59,583 nt of DNA from Nitratireductor sp. GTDB taxonomy: Bacteria; Pseudomonadota; Alphaproteobacteria; Rhizobiales; Rhizobiaceae. A program made the position numbers and the translations under genes. The stretch lies in contig JAFMHL010000025.1 of NCBI GenBank assembly GCA_017854535.1, positions 1 to 59,583 on the forward strand, written 5' to 3'. Of the stretch, positions 18,111 to 27,256 are shown piece after piece (position 1 is the first letter of the stretch; the number at the start of each line of letters is the position of its first letter). The notes beneath the pieces are model-generated. The model ran no database searches and had not been told where the DNA came from. It was given only the letters and a program-made list of their open reading frames with translations.

Positions 18111-18212
18111 GGTGATATCCGGGAAAGCAGCTGCCGTATCGGAGCTGAGCAACGCAGATTCGCTCCTCAATTGTGGTAATTTGGTGGCATAAACCACTGG
18201 CTAAAATAATTA

Positions 18213-19061
18213 TTACTCAGTCTTTTTGTTGTCTGCGATTTCTTCCTCATGGCTGACTTTGTTTCGTAATATATCACGCTCAGATAATTTGCCGCTCCAC
18301 TGGAGTTTTTTGTAGTCAAAGCCATGCTCGAGGGTCGGCTTAATCACTTTAAAATAGGGCGAAAGATCAAAATCGCGGGGGGTATAAAGCGAATGATGGC
18401 GAATATGCAATATCTCGCGCCGAGAATGATCAGATTTAGCGTGAACCCTCCCGGGCGCAAGGGTGACTTCGGGCAAAATTGGATATTTAATACTCTGAAA
18501 AGCCTGAGCAATCAGCGATGAACAAATGGCTTTTGTGGGTTCGCCTGATCCAAAGGCAATCATCCTTCGCCGCCAGCGAACGGGAATGGGCGGCGTTGGG
18601 AAAAAGTAACGAAGCAAATCCAAAATGTTTTTCGTGTCATATTTCAAGCCGATTTTAGAAACCATGAAATCGACGACAACTTGCCTGTCTTCTTTGGTCA
18701 ACCCAATCGGCCGACAAATACGCGTATTATAACGCCGATAGCGCTCTAAAGGAGCAGATACACATCCTTCCTGGAGCGTCACTTCAATCAGGCAATGGCG
18801 CTTAGTTTTTTTGTCAGGATCATCTGTTAGAATGTCACCTACATAAATAGCTGCATGTGACCAAGTTGACTGGGTGAGATATTTAATAGAAGCGGAAACA
18901 AACTGATTGCCCTCAACCAGCAAAATATCGCCCGGCTCAAGTATTCTGTTGAGCGTTTCAGGGTCTGATGGTGTGTAAGGCTTGTATCCGGCAGACTCTT
19001 TGACCAATAGCTTGGTCAGAAATTTACCAAACCGCTGCAAAACGCCGTTATAGGTTTCCAT
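18213..19061 (-). CDS. YiiX/YebB-like NlpC/P60-superfamily cysteine hydrolase
   Basis: A 282-residue protein of the permuted papain-fold group related to YiiX/YebB. The LEPGDILLVEG segment precedes STWSHAAIYVGD, which supplies the histidine (about H69), and AICSSLIAQAFQ supplies the candidate catalytic cysteine (about C180). In this permuted fold the histidine comes before the cysteine, as seen here. Characterised relatives hydrolyse lipids, thioesters or amides rather than peptidoglycan, so the substrate is open. No signal peptide is visible. A GTG five codons upstream at 19076 is an alternative start. The gene is divergent from fnrN, and the 200-base intergenic region has no FNR box that I can find. 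Confidence 0.78.
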   Translation of the reverse strand: METYNGVLQRFGKFLTKLLVKESAGYKPYTPSDPETLNRILEPGDILLVEGNQFVSASIKYLTQSTWSHAAIYVGDILTDDPDKKTKRHCLIEVTLQEGCVSAPLERYRRYNTRICRPIGLTKEDRQVVVDFMVSKIGLKYDTKNILDLLRYFFPTPPIPVRWRRRMIAFGSGEPTKAICSSLIAQAFQSIKYPILPEVTLAPGRVHAKSDHSRREILHIRHHSLYTPRDFDLSPYFKVIKPTLEHGFDYKKLQWSGKLSERDILRNKVSHEEEIADNKKTE

Positions 19062-19279
19062 ACCGTCTTTACCCACTTGATACTTTCGACCAACCTTGAC
19101 CCGAACCGTACTTCACGTCAAATCAAACTCGCTTAACGAGACCGTCATTTAGCATCTCTATAAGCCATTGTTTGCCTGTGGCAAAAATTACCACCAAATC
19201 AGACAATCAAACCTATTATTCGTATATCTGATCCGCTAGGCTATTAAATCGGCGGATCCCGTATTGGAAAGAGTACCAA

Positions 19280-20008
19280 TTGCGCAAAGACGTTCACAAT
19301 TCAGAAGTTCCAGTGCTGTGCATTTCATGTGAGGCGAGGCACAAAGGTATTTGCGGTGCGTTGTCACCTGAACAATTGGTGGTTCTAAGCAAGCAAACCA
19401 ATAAGAAAAGTCATGCGGCAGATCAGGAACTGGTTGCTAGTGAACAAGATATCTCAACCTATTCGAATGTGATGTCAGGCGTTGTTAAGCTTACCAAATT
19501 GATGGCCGATGGTCGCCAGCAAATCGTCGGACTTCAATTTGCACCAGATTTTCTCGGTCGCCCCTTCAAGCGGCAGACGGAAATTGCTGCGCAAGCAGCA
19601 ACTGAGGTGAAGCTATGCTCTTTTCCAGCCCATGTTTTGGATGCGATGATCAAAGAAACGCCGGAACTGGAGCATCGTCTCCATGAGCAGGCTTTGAAAG
19701 AATTAGATGAAGCGCGCGACTGGATGTTAACCCTTGGCAGGAAAACTGCGAGTGAAAAAGTTGCAAGTTTTATTCACATGATTGCAACCCATATCGATCC
19801 GGATTTTGAAAATCCCAATCATATCATTCGCTTTGAGCTTCCATTGAAGCGTGCGGATATTGCTGATTTTCTGGGTCTGACAATCGAGACCGTCAGCCGT
19901 CAGCTGACCAAGTTGCGAAAAGCAGGTGTCATCGAACTTGAAAACAATCGCACGGTCACCGTTCCAAGTCTTTCAAGGCTTGAAAATGAATGTGAGCTAG
20001 ACCGTTAA
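19280..20008 (+). CDS. fnrN: FnrN-type oxygen-sensing transcriptional regulator
   Basis: A 242-residue Crp/Fnr regulator. Cysteines 14, 17 and 25 form the CX2CX7C pattern of rhizobial FnrN/FnrL proteins, and C113 (VKLCSFP) is the fourth ligand of the oxygen-labile [4Fe-4S] cluster. The cNMP-like domain covers roughly residues 25-150 and the winged helix-turn-helix residues 160-235. The recognition helix ETVSRQLTKL carries the E..SR contacts used to read TTGAT half-sites. The start is a TTG after a GGAAAGAG site. Two boxes of the form TTGAY-CCAG-ATCAA stand before the hemerythrin-hemN and ccoN genes and before ccoG, so it very probably activates these when oxygen is low. Confidence 0.93.
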   Translation: MRKDVHNSEVPVLCISCEARHKGICGALSPEQLVVLSKQTNKKSHAADQELVASEQDISTYSNVMSGVVKLTKLMADGRQQIVGLQFAPDFLGRPFKRQTEIAAQAATEVKLCSFPAHVLDAMIKETPELEHRLHEQALKELDEARDWMLTLGRKTASEKVASFIHMIATHIDPDFENPNHIIRFELPLKRADIADFLGLTIETVSRQLTKLRKAGVIELENNRTVTVPSLSRLENECELDR

Positions 20009-20029
20009 ACGCCACCTATATTTGTCTGA

Positions 20030-21385
20030 TTATACTGCTTTCGAAAACTTGAAATCCGATTGCTTGAGATGGGAATCAAACTTGGCGACAACAAGCCGGG
20101 TGAAGGCCAGTGCATCATCATTGATTTGAAACCGTGTTGATGTCGCTGTGCAAAGGCCATCGCGATCTGACTTTGCAATTGCAATGGCTTCTTCAACATA
20201 AGTTTCGCATTTAGAGCCAAACCGCGCCTCTAATTCATCAAATTTCAGATGAAAGTCACACATCAAACGCTCAATAATCCAGCCTCTGATGCGATCATCT
20301 TGGGTAAAACGATAGCCCTTTGCTGCGGGAAGCGTTCCATTGTTTACAGCCAGAGTATACTGACCTGTGGGAACGATATTCTGAAAATGCCCTTCCGTCG
20401 ATTGACCAATAGAAGATGCGCCCAGTCCGATCAATGTTTCACAAGGGTCGCTGGTATATCCCTGAAAATTTCTTCTTAGAATACCTTGGTTCGCGCATTG
20501 TGCGAGTTTGTCATCTGGGCGTGCGTAATGGTCGAGACCGATTTTCTGAAAACCACTTTGGACCAAAAGCTCCTCAGCAAGTTTGGCCTGTTCATAGCGC
20601 TCGATGTTTCCCGGTAAATCGCCCTCATTGATCATGCTTTGGTGCTTCTTTACCCATGGCACATGGGCATAGCCAAACATCGCGATTCGATCCGGTTCCA
20701 TGGAAATCACATGTTCAATAGTTTTTTGCAGCCTTTGTTTATTCTGCAAAGGCAAACCGTATAGAGCGTCAACATTAACAGATGATATGCCAATAGATCG
20801 CAACGCTCTAACAAGGTCGAATGTTTGCTCAAAGCTCTGGGGCCTGTTGATAGCCTTTTGCACCTCTGGATCAAAGTCTTGCACACCAATACTGGCTCGG
20901 GTCAGTCCAATGGATTTCAACCCGTAAATCATATCGTCATTATGATCATTGGGATCAATTTCAACGCTGATTTGGGTTGCTTTGTCTATTTGAAACACCA
21001 GACCCAAGGCCTGACGTATTCTTATCATGTCTTCGCTGCGTAATAGGCTTGGAGAGCCGCCGCCAAAATGCACTTCTCCAAGAAGCGGTCGACAACTGCT
21101 TTTTTCGCCAAGAAGCATGATCTCAGCAATCAATGTATCTACATATTTCACAACCGGAGCATATTGATTGGTCTGTTTGGTATGGCATCCGCAGAACCAG
21201 CATAGACGGTCGCAATAAGGAATATGGATATAAAGAGATAAGCGTTTGGCTGTATCAAGGCTGGAAAGAGTTGATTGTAACAACTCGCCACCAAGTCCTT
21301 GGATAAAATGAGGCGCTGTCGGATAGCTGGTATAGCGAGGAACCGGCGTATCGTATTTTACCAGAATTTTTCTAAAGTCGATCAT
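20030..21385 (-). CDS. hemN: Oxygen-independent coproporphyrinogen III oxidase
   Basis: A 451-residue radical-SAM enzyme that converts coproporphyrinogen III to protoporphyrinogen IX without oxygen, keeping haem synthesis running in microaerobic or anaerobic conditions. The CX3CX2C cluster motif is complete (C58, C62, C65 in YCDRLCWFCGC), and GGGSPSLL follows as the SAM-binding glycine-rich region. The N-terminus (YDTPVPRYTSYPTAPHF) is that of true HemN rather than the HemW group. It is the second gene of a minus-strand pair, six bases after the hemerythrin-like gene, both under the FNR box at 21928. Haem is needed by the neighbouring cbb3 oxidase, which explains the joint regulation. Confidence 0.96.
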   Translation of the reverse strand: MIDFRKILVKYDTPVPRYTSYPTAPHFIQGLGGELLQSTLSSLDTAKRLSLYIHIPYCDRLCWFCGCHTKQTNQYAPVVKYVDTLIAEIMLLGEKSSCRPLLGEVHFGGGSPSLLRSEDMIRIRQALGLVFQIDKATQISVEIDPNDHNDDMIYGLKSIGLTRASIGVQDFDPEVQKAINRPQSFEQTFDLVRALRSIGISSVNVDALYGLPLQNKQRLQKTIEHVISMEPDRIAMFGYAHVPWVKKHQSMINEGDLPGNIERYEQAKLAEELLVQSGFQKIGLDHYARPDDKLAQCANQGILRRNFQGYTSDPCETLIGLGASSIGQSTEGHFQNIVPTGQYTLAVNNGTLPAAKGYRFTQDDRIRGWIIERLMCDFHLKFDELEARFGSKCETYVEEAIAIAKSDRDGLCTATSTRFQINDDALAFTRLVVAKFDSHLKQSDFKFSKAV

Positions 21386-21391
21386 AAAAGT

Positions 21392-21871
21392 TCAATTCAA
21401 AAGTGTATTTGGTTTTAATAACTGGTTCAGCAAATCGCGCTCAAATGCGATATGGCGCCGCAATCCCTCAAAGAAACCACGCAACATATAACCCAAGGCC
21501 TCATGGTTCGCCCATTCAGGCTTTTTAACCAAGCTTAAGAGAGCCTCCTGCACTTCACAGGCAAAGCTTTCATCTTCCCAGTGCTCGCAATGAAGCCGAT
21601 CAAGTGTTTGAGGATTAATCTGTTGGGAAAAATGAGACGTGAGATAAGGAAATAATTTGTTTTCTTCAAATGCATGAGCCGACTTCACTGTGGGATAAAT
21701 CATCCGAGCCAGATGCAAACATTCCTGCGTATCAATATTGTCGGGCAATTGGTCTGCAAGTTTCTCCAATGCATTGCAAAGGTCTAACTGACATTGATGC
21801 AAGCTGTTGATATCTGAAAGAATAATTGGCGGTTCAGCCTTATCTTCCTGCCTGGCTTTTGGGATTCCCAT
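21392..21871 (-). CDS. Hemerythrin-like domain protein
   Basis: A 159-residue protein with the spaced His/Glu ligands of a di-iron hemerythrin-like four-helix bundle: H25, H66 and E70 (HAFEENKLFP), H94, H97 and E101 (HCEHWEDE), and H140 and E144 (HIAFERD). The match to the classic H...HxxxE...H...HxxxD pattern is good but not exact, so the metal site may differ. Such proteins bind oxygen or nitric oxide or help repair iron-sulfur clusters. It is the first gene after the FNR box in the minus direction and is followed directly by hemN. A role in oxygen or NO sensing or protection during low-oxygen growth is inferred from this regulation. Confidence 0.8.
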   Translation of the reverse strand: MGIPKARQEDKAEPPIILSDINSLHQCQLDLCNALEKLADQLPDNIDTQECLHLARMIYPTVKSAHAFEENKLFPYLTSHFSQQINPQTLDRLHCEHWEDESFACEVQEALLSLVKKPEWANHEALGYMLRGFFEGLRRHIAFERDLLNQLLKPNTLLN

Positions 21872-21927
21872 GACACGCTCCTCTTTTAATCTTGTTATGG
21901 AAAATAAACGCGATTTTTTTTGCTGCG

Positions 21928-21941
21928 TTGATCCAGATCAA
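21928..21941. promoter_or_regulatory. FNR box shared by hemerythrin-hemN and ccoNOQP
   Basis: TTGATCCAGATCAA is a perfect dyad with consensus half-sites TTGAT and ATCAA and a four-base spacer. It lies between divergent genes, its centre 63 bases from the hemerythrin-like start and about 157 bases from the ccoN start. It is positioned to drive both operons under FnrN. Confidence 0.9.
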
Positions 21942-22091
21942 AGTTGTTGCCAACTAATTTTGCCAGAAAAAGCTGCAACACCTGTGCTGCGTGTTGAGTA
22001 AGCCATACCTATGTCACGACTTTCAGCCTGCAGCACAAACAAGGTGTCCAATGAATGACACAACCTGAATATGAAAGAGGGGGTTGATACA

Positions 22092-23714
22092 ATGAAAAAT
22101 CTGCCAGAGGCAGTTGCAGTAGGGTTTGCCGCATTTTTGGCGTTACTAGCTGCAGCATTTGCCAAAGACAGCCTTTTCCAGGCACACGCATTTATCTTGA
22201 TGCTGGTTTTACTGATCAGTTCAGTATTCCTGATTCGACGCGTAAAAATTGCAAGTCCTGGTGAAGTTTTAATGCCAGCTGACACATCCGGTTATATGGA
22301 TGAAGTTGTCCGCTACGGTGTAATTGCAACCACCTTTTGGGGTATTGTTGGCTTTCTGATCGGCGTTCTCGCCGCATCACAGCTTGCTTGGCCTGATTTG
22401 AATATTGAGCCTTGGTTCAATTTTGGACGGCTTCGTCCACTTCACACATCGGCTGTTATTTTTGCCTTTGGCGGAAATGCGCTGCTTGCCACATCGTTTT
22501 ATGTGGTTCAGCGCACATCAAGAGCGCGTCTATGGGGTGGCAATCTCGCTTGGTTCGTTTTTTGGGGATATCAGCTCTTCATCGTAATGGCAGCCACGGG
22601 TTATCTTTTGGGTATTACCCAAAGCCGTGAATATGCTGAGCCGGAATGGTATGTCGATTTGTGGTTGACGGTTGTATGGCTTGCCTATCTGGCCGTCTAT
22701 CTGGGCACGATCATCAGGCGTAAAGAGCCGCATATTTATGTGGCCAACTGGTTCTTCTTGTCCTTCATCGTCACTGTAGCAATGCTCCATGTGGTGAACA
22801 ATCTGGCAATCCCAGTATCGTTCCTCGGTGTGAAAAGTTACTCTGCTTTCTCAGGTGTTCAAGATGCGCTTACCCAATGGTGGTATGGCCACAATGCCGT
22901 GGGTTTCTTTCTGACAGCCGGCTTCCTTGGAATGATGTACTATTTCATTCCAAAACAGGCTGAACGTCCCGTTTACTCTTATCGCCTTTCCATCGTGCAC
23001 TTTTGGGGTCTGATCTTCCTGTATATCTGGGCTGGTCCTCACCACCTGCACTATACAGCGCTTCCTGACTGGGCGCAGACACTTGGTATGGTATTTTCTA
23101 TCATGCTGTGGATGCCTTCCTGGGGTGGTATGATCAACGGTCTGATGACCTTGTCTGGTGCCTGGGATAAATTGCGTACCGATCCGATCCTTCGCATGAT
23201 GGTGATTTCCGTAGCGTTTTACGGCATGGCAACCTTTGAAGGGCCGATGATGTCCATCAAGGCGGTCAATTCCTTGTCCCACTATACAGACTGGACAATT
23301 GGACATGTGCATTCCGGTGCGCTTGGCTGGAATGGTCTGATCACATTTGGTGCCATCTACTATCTGGTTCCAAAATTGTGGAACCGCACACAGCTATACT
23401 CTCTGCGTCTGGTAAACTGGCATTTCTGGCTCGCAACGCTTGGTATCGTTGTTTATGCGGCGGTCATGTGGGTAGCGGGTATTCAGCAGGGCTTGATGTG
23501 GCGCGAATATGATGACCAGGGCTATCTCGTTTATGCCTTCGTTGAATCCGTTGCTGCCATGCATCCTTACTATGTAGTGCGCACTATCGGCGGTTTGCTG
23601 TTCCTCGCCGGAGCATTGGTCATGGCCTACAACATCTATCGCACCATCCGTGGGGACATCCGCAAGGAAGCTCCCATGGGCGCTGCCAAACCTTACCTCG
23701 CACCGGCTGAATAG
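22092..23714 (+). CDS. ccoN: cbb3-type cytochrome c oxidase subunit I
   Basis: About 540 residues, the catalytic haem-copper subunit of the high-affinity cbb3 oxidase. The haem b ligand region ([10 protein letters not shown]), the copper and active-site histidines ([11 protein letters not shown] and [18 protein letters not shown]) and the C-terminal ligands ([20 protein letters not shown]) are all present, along with about twelve membrane segments. The frame begins with an ATG at 22071, but AGAGGGGG sits just before the ATG at 22092, making that the likelier start. It heads ccoNOQP, downstream of the shared FNR box. An N-terminal helix of about 40 residues precedes the usual [10 protein letters not shown] start, as in rhizobial CcoN. 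Confidence 0.97.
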   Translation: MKNLPEAVAVGFAAFLALLAAAFAKDSLFQAHAFILMLVLLISSVFLIRRVKIASPGEVLMPADTSGYMDEVVRYGVIATTFWGIVGFLIGVLAASQLAWPDLNIEPWFNFGRLRPLHTSAVIFAFGGNALLATSFYVVQRTSRARLWGGNLAWFVFWGYQLFIVMAATGYLLGITQSREYAEPEWYVDLWLTVVWLAYLAVYLGTIIRRKEPHIYVANWFFLSFIVTVAMLHVVNNLAIPVSFLGVKSYSAFSGVQDALTQWWYGHNAVGFFLTAGFLGMMYYFIPKQAERPVYSYRLSIVHFWGLIFLYIWAGPHHLHYTALPDWAQTLGMVFSIMLWMPSWGGMINGLMTLSGAWDKLRTDPILRMMVISVAFYGMATFEGPMMSIKAVNSLSHYTDWTIGHVHSGALGWNGLITFGAIYYLVPKLWNRTQLYSLRLVNWHFWLATLGIVVYAAVMWVAGIQQGLMWREYDDQGYLVYAFVESVAAMHPYYVVRTIGGLLFLAGALVMAYNIYRTIRGDIRKEAPMGAAKPYLAPAE

Positions 23715-23725
23715 GAGATAACAAC

Positions 23726-24457
23726 ATGTCTATTCTCGACAAACACAAAGTCCTTGAGAAGAATGCCACATTGTTGCTGGTCTTCTCCTTCCTAGCAGTC
23801 ACCGTGGGTGGCGTTGTAGAAATCGCACCGCTTTTCTATCTTGAAAATACCATTGAAGATGTTGAAGGGGTGCGGCCCTACTCGCCGCTGGAATTGGCTG
23901 GCAGAAACATTTACATCCGAGAAGGATGCTATGTTTGCCACAGCCAGATGATCCGTCCGTTCCGTGATGAAGTGGAACGCTATGGACCTTATAGTCTGGC
24001 GGCAGAATCCAAGTATGATCATCCATTTCAATGGGGATCAAAGCGGACAGGTCCTGATCTTGCAAGGGTTGGCGCACGTTACTCAAATGAGTGGCATGTG
24101 GAGCATTTGATTGAACCGCGTAACATCGTACCTGAATCAATCATGCCAGGTTATGCCTTTTTGAAAGACGCAGCCCTCGACATGGATGATCCAGCGGCTC
24201 ACCTTTCCGCAAATAGAATTGTAGGTGTGCCTTACAGCGATGAGATGATCGAAAACGCCAAGGCTGATTTGTTCGCTCAAGCAGATCCTGATGCTGACAC
24301 TTCAGGTCTTGAAGAACGCTATCCCAAGGCAGTGCTGGGTGATTTTGACGGTAACCCGGAAAAGCTGACAGAAATGGATGCGCTTGTGTCCTATCTGCAA
24401 ATGCTTGGTACGCTGGTCGACTTCTCAACATACAAGCCTGAAGAAAACATTAGATAG
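23726..24457 (+). CDS. ccoO: cbb3-type cytochrome c oxidase subunit II (mono-haem)
   Basis: A 243-residue membrane-anchored c-type cytochrome. One N-terminal transmembrane helix (about residues 15-37) is followed by the haem motif CYVCH (C68, C71, H72) and the diagnostic [17 protein letters not shown] sequence of CcoO/FixO. A distal methionine ligand is likely in the [10 protein letters not shown] segment. It passes electrons from CcoP to the catalytic subunit and is essential for complex stability. The gene starts 11 bases after ccoN with an AGGAG site in the gap, and is followed nine bases later by ccoQ. Confidence 0.97.
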   Translation: MSILDKHKVLEKNATLLLVFSFLAVTVGGVVEIAPLFYLENTIEDVEGVRPYSPLELAGRNIYIREGCYVCHSQMIRPFRDEVERYGPYSLAAESKYDHPFQWGSKRTGPDLARVGARYSNEWHVEHLIEPRNIVPESIMPGYAFLKDAALDMDDPAAHLSANRIVGVPYSDEMIENAKADLFAQADPDADTSGLEERYPKAVLGDFDGNPEKLTEMDALVSYLQMLGTLVDFSTYKPEENIR

Positions 24458-24466
24458 GAGCCTCCC

Positions 24467-24625
24467 ATGTCACTTGATTATCAAACAATGAGAACATTCG
24501 CCGATAGTTGGGGCCTGTTATACATGTTCCTGATTTTCGTAGGTGTTGTGCTTTGGACATTTAGACCTGGTTCTAAATCTGCCAGCTCTGACGCTGCTAA
24601 CATTCCGTTTAAGGAGGACGAATAA
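24467..24625 (+). CDS. ccoQ: cbb3-type cytochrome c oxidase subunit IV (small subunit)
   Basis: A 52-residue open frame from the ATG at 24467 (MSLDYQTMRTFADSWGLLYM) to a TAA that shares one base with the ccoP start. Residues 16-32 form a single membrane helix (GLLYMFLIFVGVVLWTF), then RPG and a polar tail ending in EDE, which is the CcoQ/FixQ pattern (W..FRPG.K). CcoQ stabilises the oxidase. An AGGAG site lies six bases before the start. The position between ccoO and ccoP and the size settle the assignment despite the short length. Confidence 0.93.
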   Translation: MSLDYQTMRTFADSWGLLYMFLIFVGVVLWTFRPGSKSASSDAANIPFKEDE

Positions 24626-25515
24626 TGTCCGCAAACGATCACAATGACGACGTCAGGGAAATTGATGATTTCACCGGCGTTGAAACCACTGGCCATGAAT
24701 GGGACGGAATCAAGGAATTAAACAATCCCATGCCGCGTTGGTGGCTCTGGTCATTCTATCTGACCATCATTTTTTCTATTGGTTATGCGATTGCGTATCC
24801 GTCAATTCCCATGATCACGACTTCGTCCCAAGGCTTACTTGGCTGGTCCAGTCGAGGCGCTGTCGCAACTGAAATGTCGGAAGCAAAAGCCGCGCAGTCC
24901 GTTTATCTCGACAAATTGCTGACAACCGATGTTTCTGAAATCAGCGCCGATGCTGACTTGAATCAATTTGCGATTGCCGGCGGTAAAGCTGCCTTTAAAG
25001 TAAACTGTGTTCAGTGTCATGGAACAGGGGCTGCGGGTTCAGCGGGTTATCCAAACCTCAATGATGATGACTGGATTTGGGGCGGAACAGTTGATGATAT
25101 CTATGTGACGCTTCAACACGGTATCCGCCATCCCGGCAATGATGACACTCGAATTTCTGATATGCCTGCCTATGGTGCTGATGAAATTTTGAATCGCGAT
25201 GAAATCGCAGATGTTGCTTGGCATATACGCAAAATTTCCAATCAGGGATTTGATGCAGCAGGCGCAGAGCGCGGAGCTAGCGTTTATGCTGATAATTGCG
25301 CCGCATGCCATGGCGATAACGGTGAAGGTATTCGAGAAGTTGGGGCTCCTCGCCTTTCTGATGCCCTTTGGCTTTATGGCGGCGAACACAGCGAAATTGT
25401 TGCCCAGATTGTAAAACCAAAACAAGGCGTGATGCCCGCTTGGGAAGCGCGTCTTGGGGAAGCGACCACTAAACAATTGGCGACTTATGTTCACAGTTTG
25501 GGCGGCGGCGAATAA
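24625..25515 (+). CDS. ccoP: cbb3-type cytochrome c oxidase subunit III (di-haem)
   Basis: A 296-residue membrane-bound di-haem cytochrome c. The N-terminus has the CcoP signature (HEWDGIKELNNPMPRWWLWSFYLTI) with one transmembrane helix near residues 42-62, and the two haem motifs are CVQCH (128-132) and CAACH (225-229). It accepts electrons from soluble cytochrome c or the bc1 complex and passes them to CcoO. The gene overlaps ccoQ by one base in TAATG. A hairpin with a short T run follows at 25539, ending the structural operon before the separately controlled ccoGHIS assembly genes. Confidence 0.97.
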   Translation: MSANDHNDDVREIDDFTGVETTGHEWDGIKELNNPMPRWWLWSFYLTIIFSIGYAIAYPSIPMITTSSQGLLGWSSRGAVATEMSEAKAAQSVYLDKLLTTDVSEISADADLNQFAIAGGKAAFKVNCVQCHGTGAAGSAGYPNLNDDDWIWGGTVDDIYVTLQHGIRHPGNDDTRISDMPAYGADEILNRDEIADVAWHIRKISNQGFDAAGAERGASVYADNCAACHGDNGEGIREVGAPRLSDALWLYGGEHSEIVAQIVKPKQGVMPAWEARLGEATTKQLATYVHSLGGGE

Positions 25516-25538
25516 TACCCCAAACCTGGAACATGATG

Positions 25539-25570
25539 AAAAGGCGGGATGTTCAAAAGTCTCGCCTTTA
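25539..25570 (+). terminator. Probable rho-independent terminator after ccoP
   Basis: A nine-pair stem, AAGGCGGGA against TCTCGCCTT with one G-U pair, and a ten-base loop, ending in TTTA. The T tract is short, so termination may be partial. It lies between ccoP and the FNR box of ccoG. Confidence 0.6.
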
Positions 25571-25588
25571 GCCTATTTCGAATTAGGG

Positions 25589-25602
25589 TTGACCCAGATC
25601 AA
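25589..25602 (+). promoter_or_regulatory. FNR box upstream of ccoG
   Basis: TTGACCCAGATCAA has half-sites TTGAC and ATCAA with a CCAG spacer identical to the box before ccoN. Its centre is about 70 bases before the ccoG start, consistent with class II activation by FnrN. It gives the assembly operon its own low-oxygen promoter. Confidence 0.85.
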
Positions 25603-25665
25603 GGAACCAAAACCTGTTGATCCATAACGTCAGTAAAAATTGAAGCCATTTCTCTGGAAGTAGCC

Positions 25666-27225
25666 ATGTTGGACGAAACAAAAATTGAAGCGCTTGATGT
25701 AAAAGCCATCAATACGGGGGCTAAGGCCAAATCCGAGCCGCTTTATGTTGCCCGGGAAAAGATTCATCCAAAGAAAGTTGAAGGTGTTTTCCGTCGCTGG
25801 AAATGGATCATTATGGCGGTCACCCTTGGAATTTATTATATCACACCATGGCTACGCTGGGACCGAGGAGAATTCGCGCCCGATCAAGCTGTTTTGATTG
25901 ATATGGCCCATCGCCGTTTCTATTTCTTTTTCATCGAGATTTGGCCCCAAGAATTTATTTACGTTGCCGGACTGTTGGTCATGGCTGGTATTGGGTTGTT
26001 TTTGGTCACATCTGTTGTTGGGCGTGCCTGGTGTGGTTACACCTGCCCCCAAACCGTATGGACCGATCTTTTCTTGGTTGTTGAGCGTTGGGTGGAAGGC
26101 GACCGCAACGCGCGCATCCGGTTAGACAAAGCGTCTTTTTCGCTCAGCAAATTATGGAAGCGCACGCTCAAACATGCCATCTGGATTGTAATTGCCGTTT
26201 TAACTGGTGGTGCTTGGATTTTCTATTTTGCAGATGCGCCAACTCTATTGAAAGATCTGGTTACTGGGCAGGCCGCATTTATCGCATATTCTACTGTGGC
26301 AGTTCTGACGGCAACAACCTATCTGTTTGGCGGCATCATGCGTGAACAGGTTTGTATTTATATGTGTCCTTGGCCGCGCATTCAGGCTGCTATGCTGGAC
26401 GAAGATTCGCTGGTAGTAACCTATAATGACTGGCGCGGCGAACCCAGAACCAAGGGCTCAAAAAAAGCTGTTGCGCAGGGAATTGTTGGTGGTGATTGCG
26501 TAGATTGCAATGCCTGTGTTGCAGTTTGCCCCACGGGTATCGACATTCGCAACGGCCAGCAATTGGAATGTATTACCTGCGCACTTTGCATAGATGCTTG
26601 CGATGACATTATGGGCAAGCTTGGTCGTGAAAAAGGCCTGATCTCTTATGCCACATTGAGTGACTACAATCATAACATGGCAATTGCGATTGACCCGGAA
26701 ACCAGCAAGATCAATCCGGAACGGGTCAGGGATCATACGGGTAAATTTGGCACTACGGTTCGTCATTTTGACTGGAAGATTTTTGTACGACCCCGCACAC
26801 TTATTTACTTTGCAGCTTGGGCGGCCATCGGCGTTGGTTTGTTGATAGCGCTGGGCTCCCGTGATCGTTTAGAAGTGAATGTCCAACATGATCGCAATCC
26901 GGTTTTTGTGCGTTTGAGTGACGGTTCAATCCGCAATGGGTATACCGTAAAAATATTGAACATGATCCCGGAGCCACGTACCATCTTTCTCTCTTTGGAA
27001 GGTCTTCCTGGCGGCGTCATGAGCATCAATGATATTCCACAACCGCCGGGCGTTAGCTTCGCGATTCCTGTTGAACCAGACAAATTGCGCGCTTTGAGGG
27101 TTTTTATTTCGGTACCTCCAGAACACCGCATTGACGGTAAAACCAGTTTTCAACTCATTGCTGAAGATAAGCAGTCATTTGAAAAAGATACCTATGACGC
27201 GATTTTTGAAACACCTGCGAAATAA
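25666..27225 (+). CDS. ccoG: cbb3 oxidase assembly ferredoxin-like protein CcoG
   Basis: A 519-residue membrane iron-sulfur protein (also RdxA or FixG). It has several membrane helices, the cysteine-rich loops GRAWCGYTCPQTVWTD and CIYMCPWPRIQAAM, and two [4Fe-4S] ferredoxin motifs, CVDCNACVAVCPTGID and CITCALCIDACD. An immunoglobulin-like C-terminal domain follows. CcoG is reported to act in copper reduction during assembly of the cbb3 copper centre. It is the first gene of ccoGHIS and has its own FNR box. The next gene, ccoH, starts 31 bases after its stop. Confidence 0.95.
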   Translation: MLDETKIEALDVKAINTGAKAKSEPLYVAREKIHPKKVEGVFRRWKWIIMAVTLGIYYITPWLRWDRGEFAPDQAVLIDMAHRRFYFFFIEIWPQEFIYVAGLLVMAGIGLFLVTSVVGRAWCGYTCPQTVWTDLFLVVERWVEGDRNARIRLDKASFSLSKLWKRTLKHAIWIVIAVLTGGAWIFYFADAPTLLKDLVTGQAAFIAYSTVAVLTATTYLFGGIMREQVCIYMCPWPRIQAAMLDEDSLVVTYNDWRGEPRTKGSKKAVAQGIVGGDCVDCNACVAVCPTGIDIRNGQQLECITCALCIDACDDIMGKLGREKGLISYATLSDYNHNMAIAIDPETSKINPERVRDHTGKFGTTVRHFDWKIFVRPRTLIYFAAWAAIGVGLLIALGSRDRLEVNVQHDRNPVFVRLSDGSIRNGYTVKILNMIPEPRTIFLSLEGLPGGVMSINDIPQPPGVSFAIPVEPDKLRALRVFISVPPEHRIDGKTSFQLIAEDKQSFEKDTYDAIFETPAK

Positions 27226-27256
27226 CAAAGCTGAATAGTAGCTTAAGGAGTTGAAC

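Noticed and set aside
19077-19279. ATCAGA...TCTGAT pair between the YiiX-like and fnrN genes as an operator
   Set aside because: The arms are only six bases with a loop over 20 bases, which is likely by chance in an AT-rich gap.
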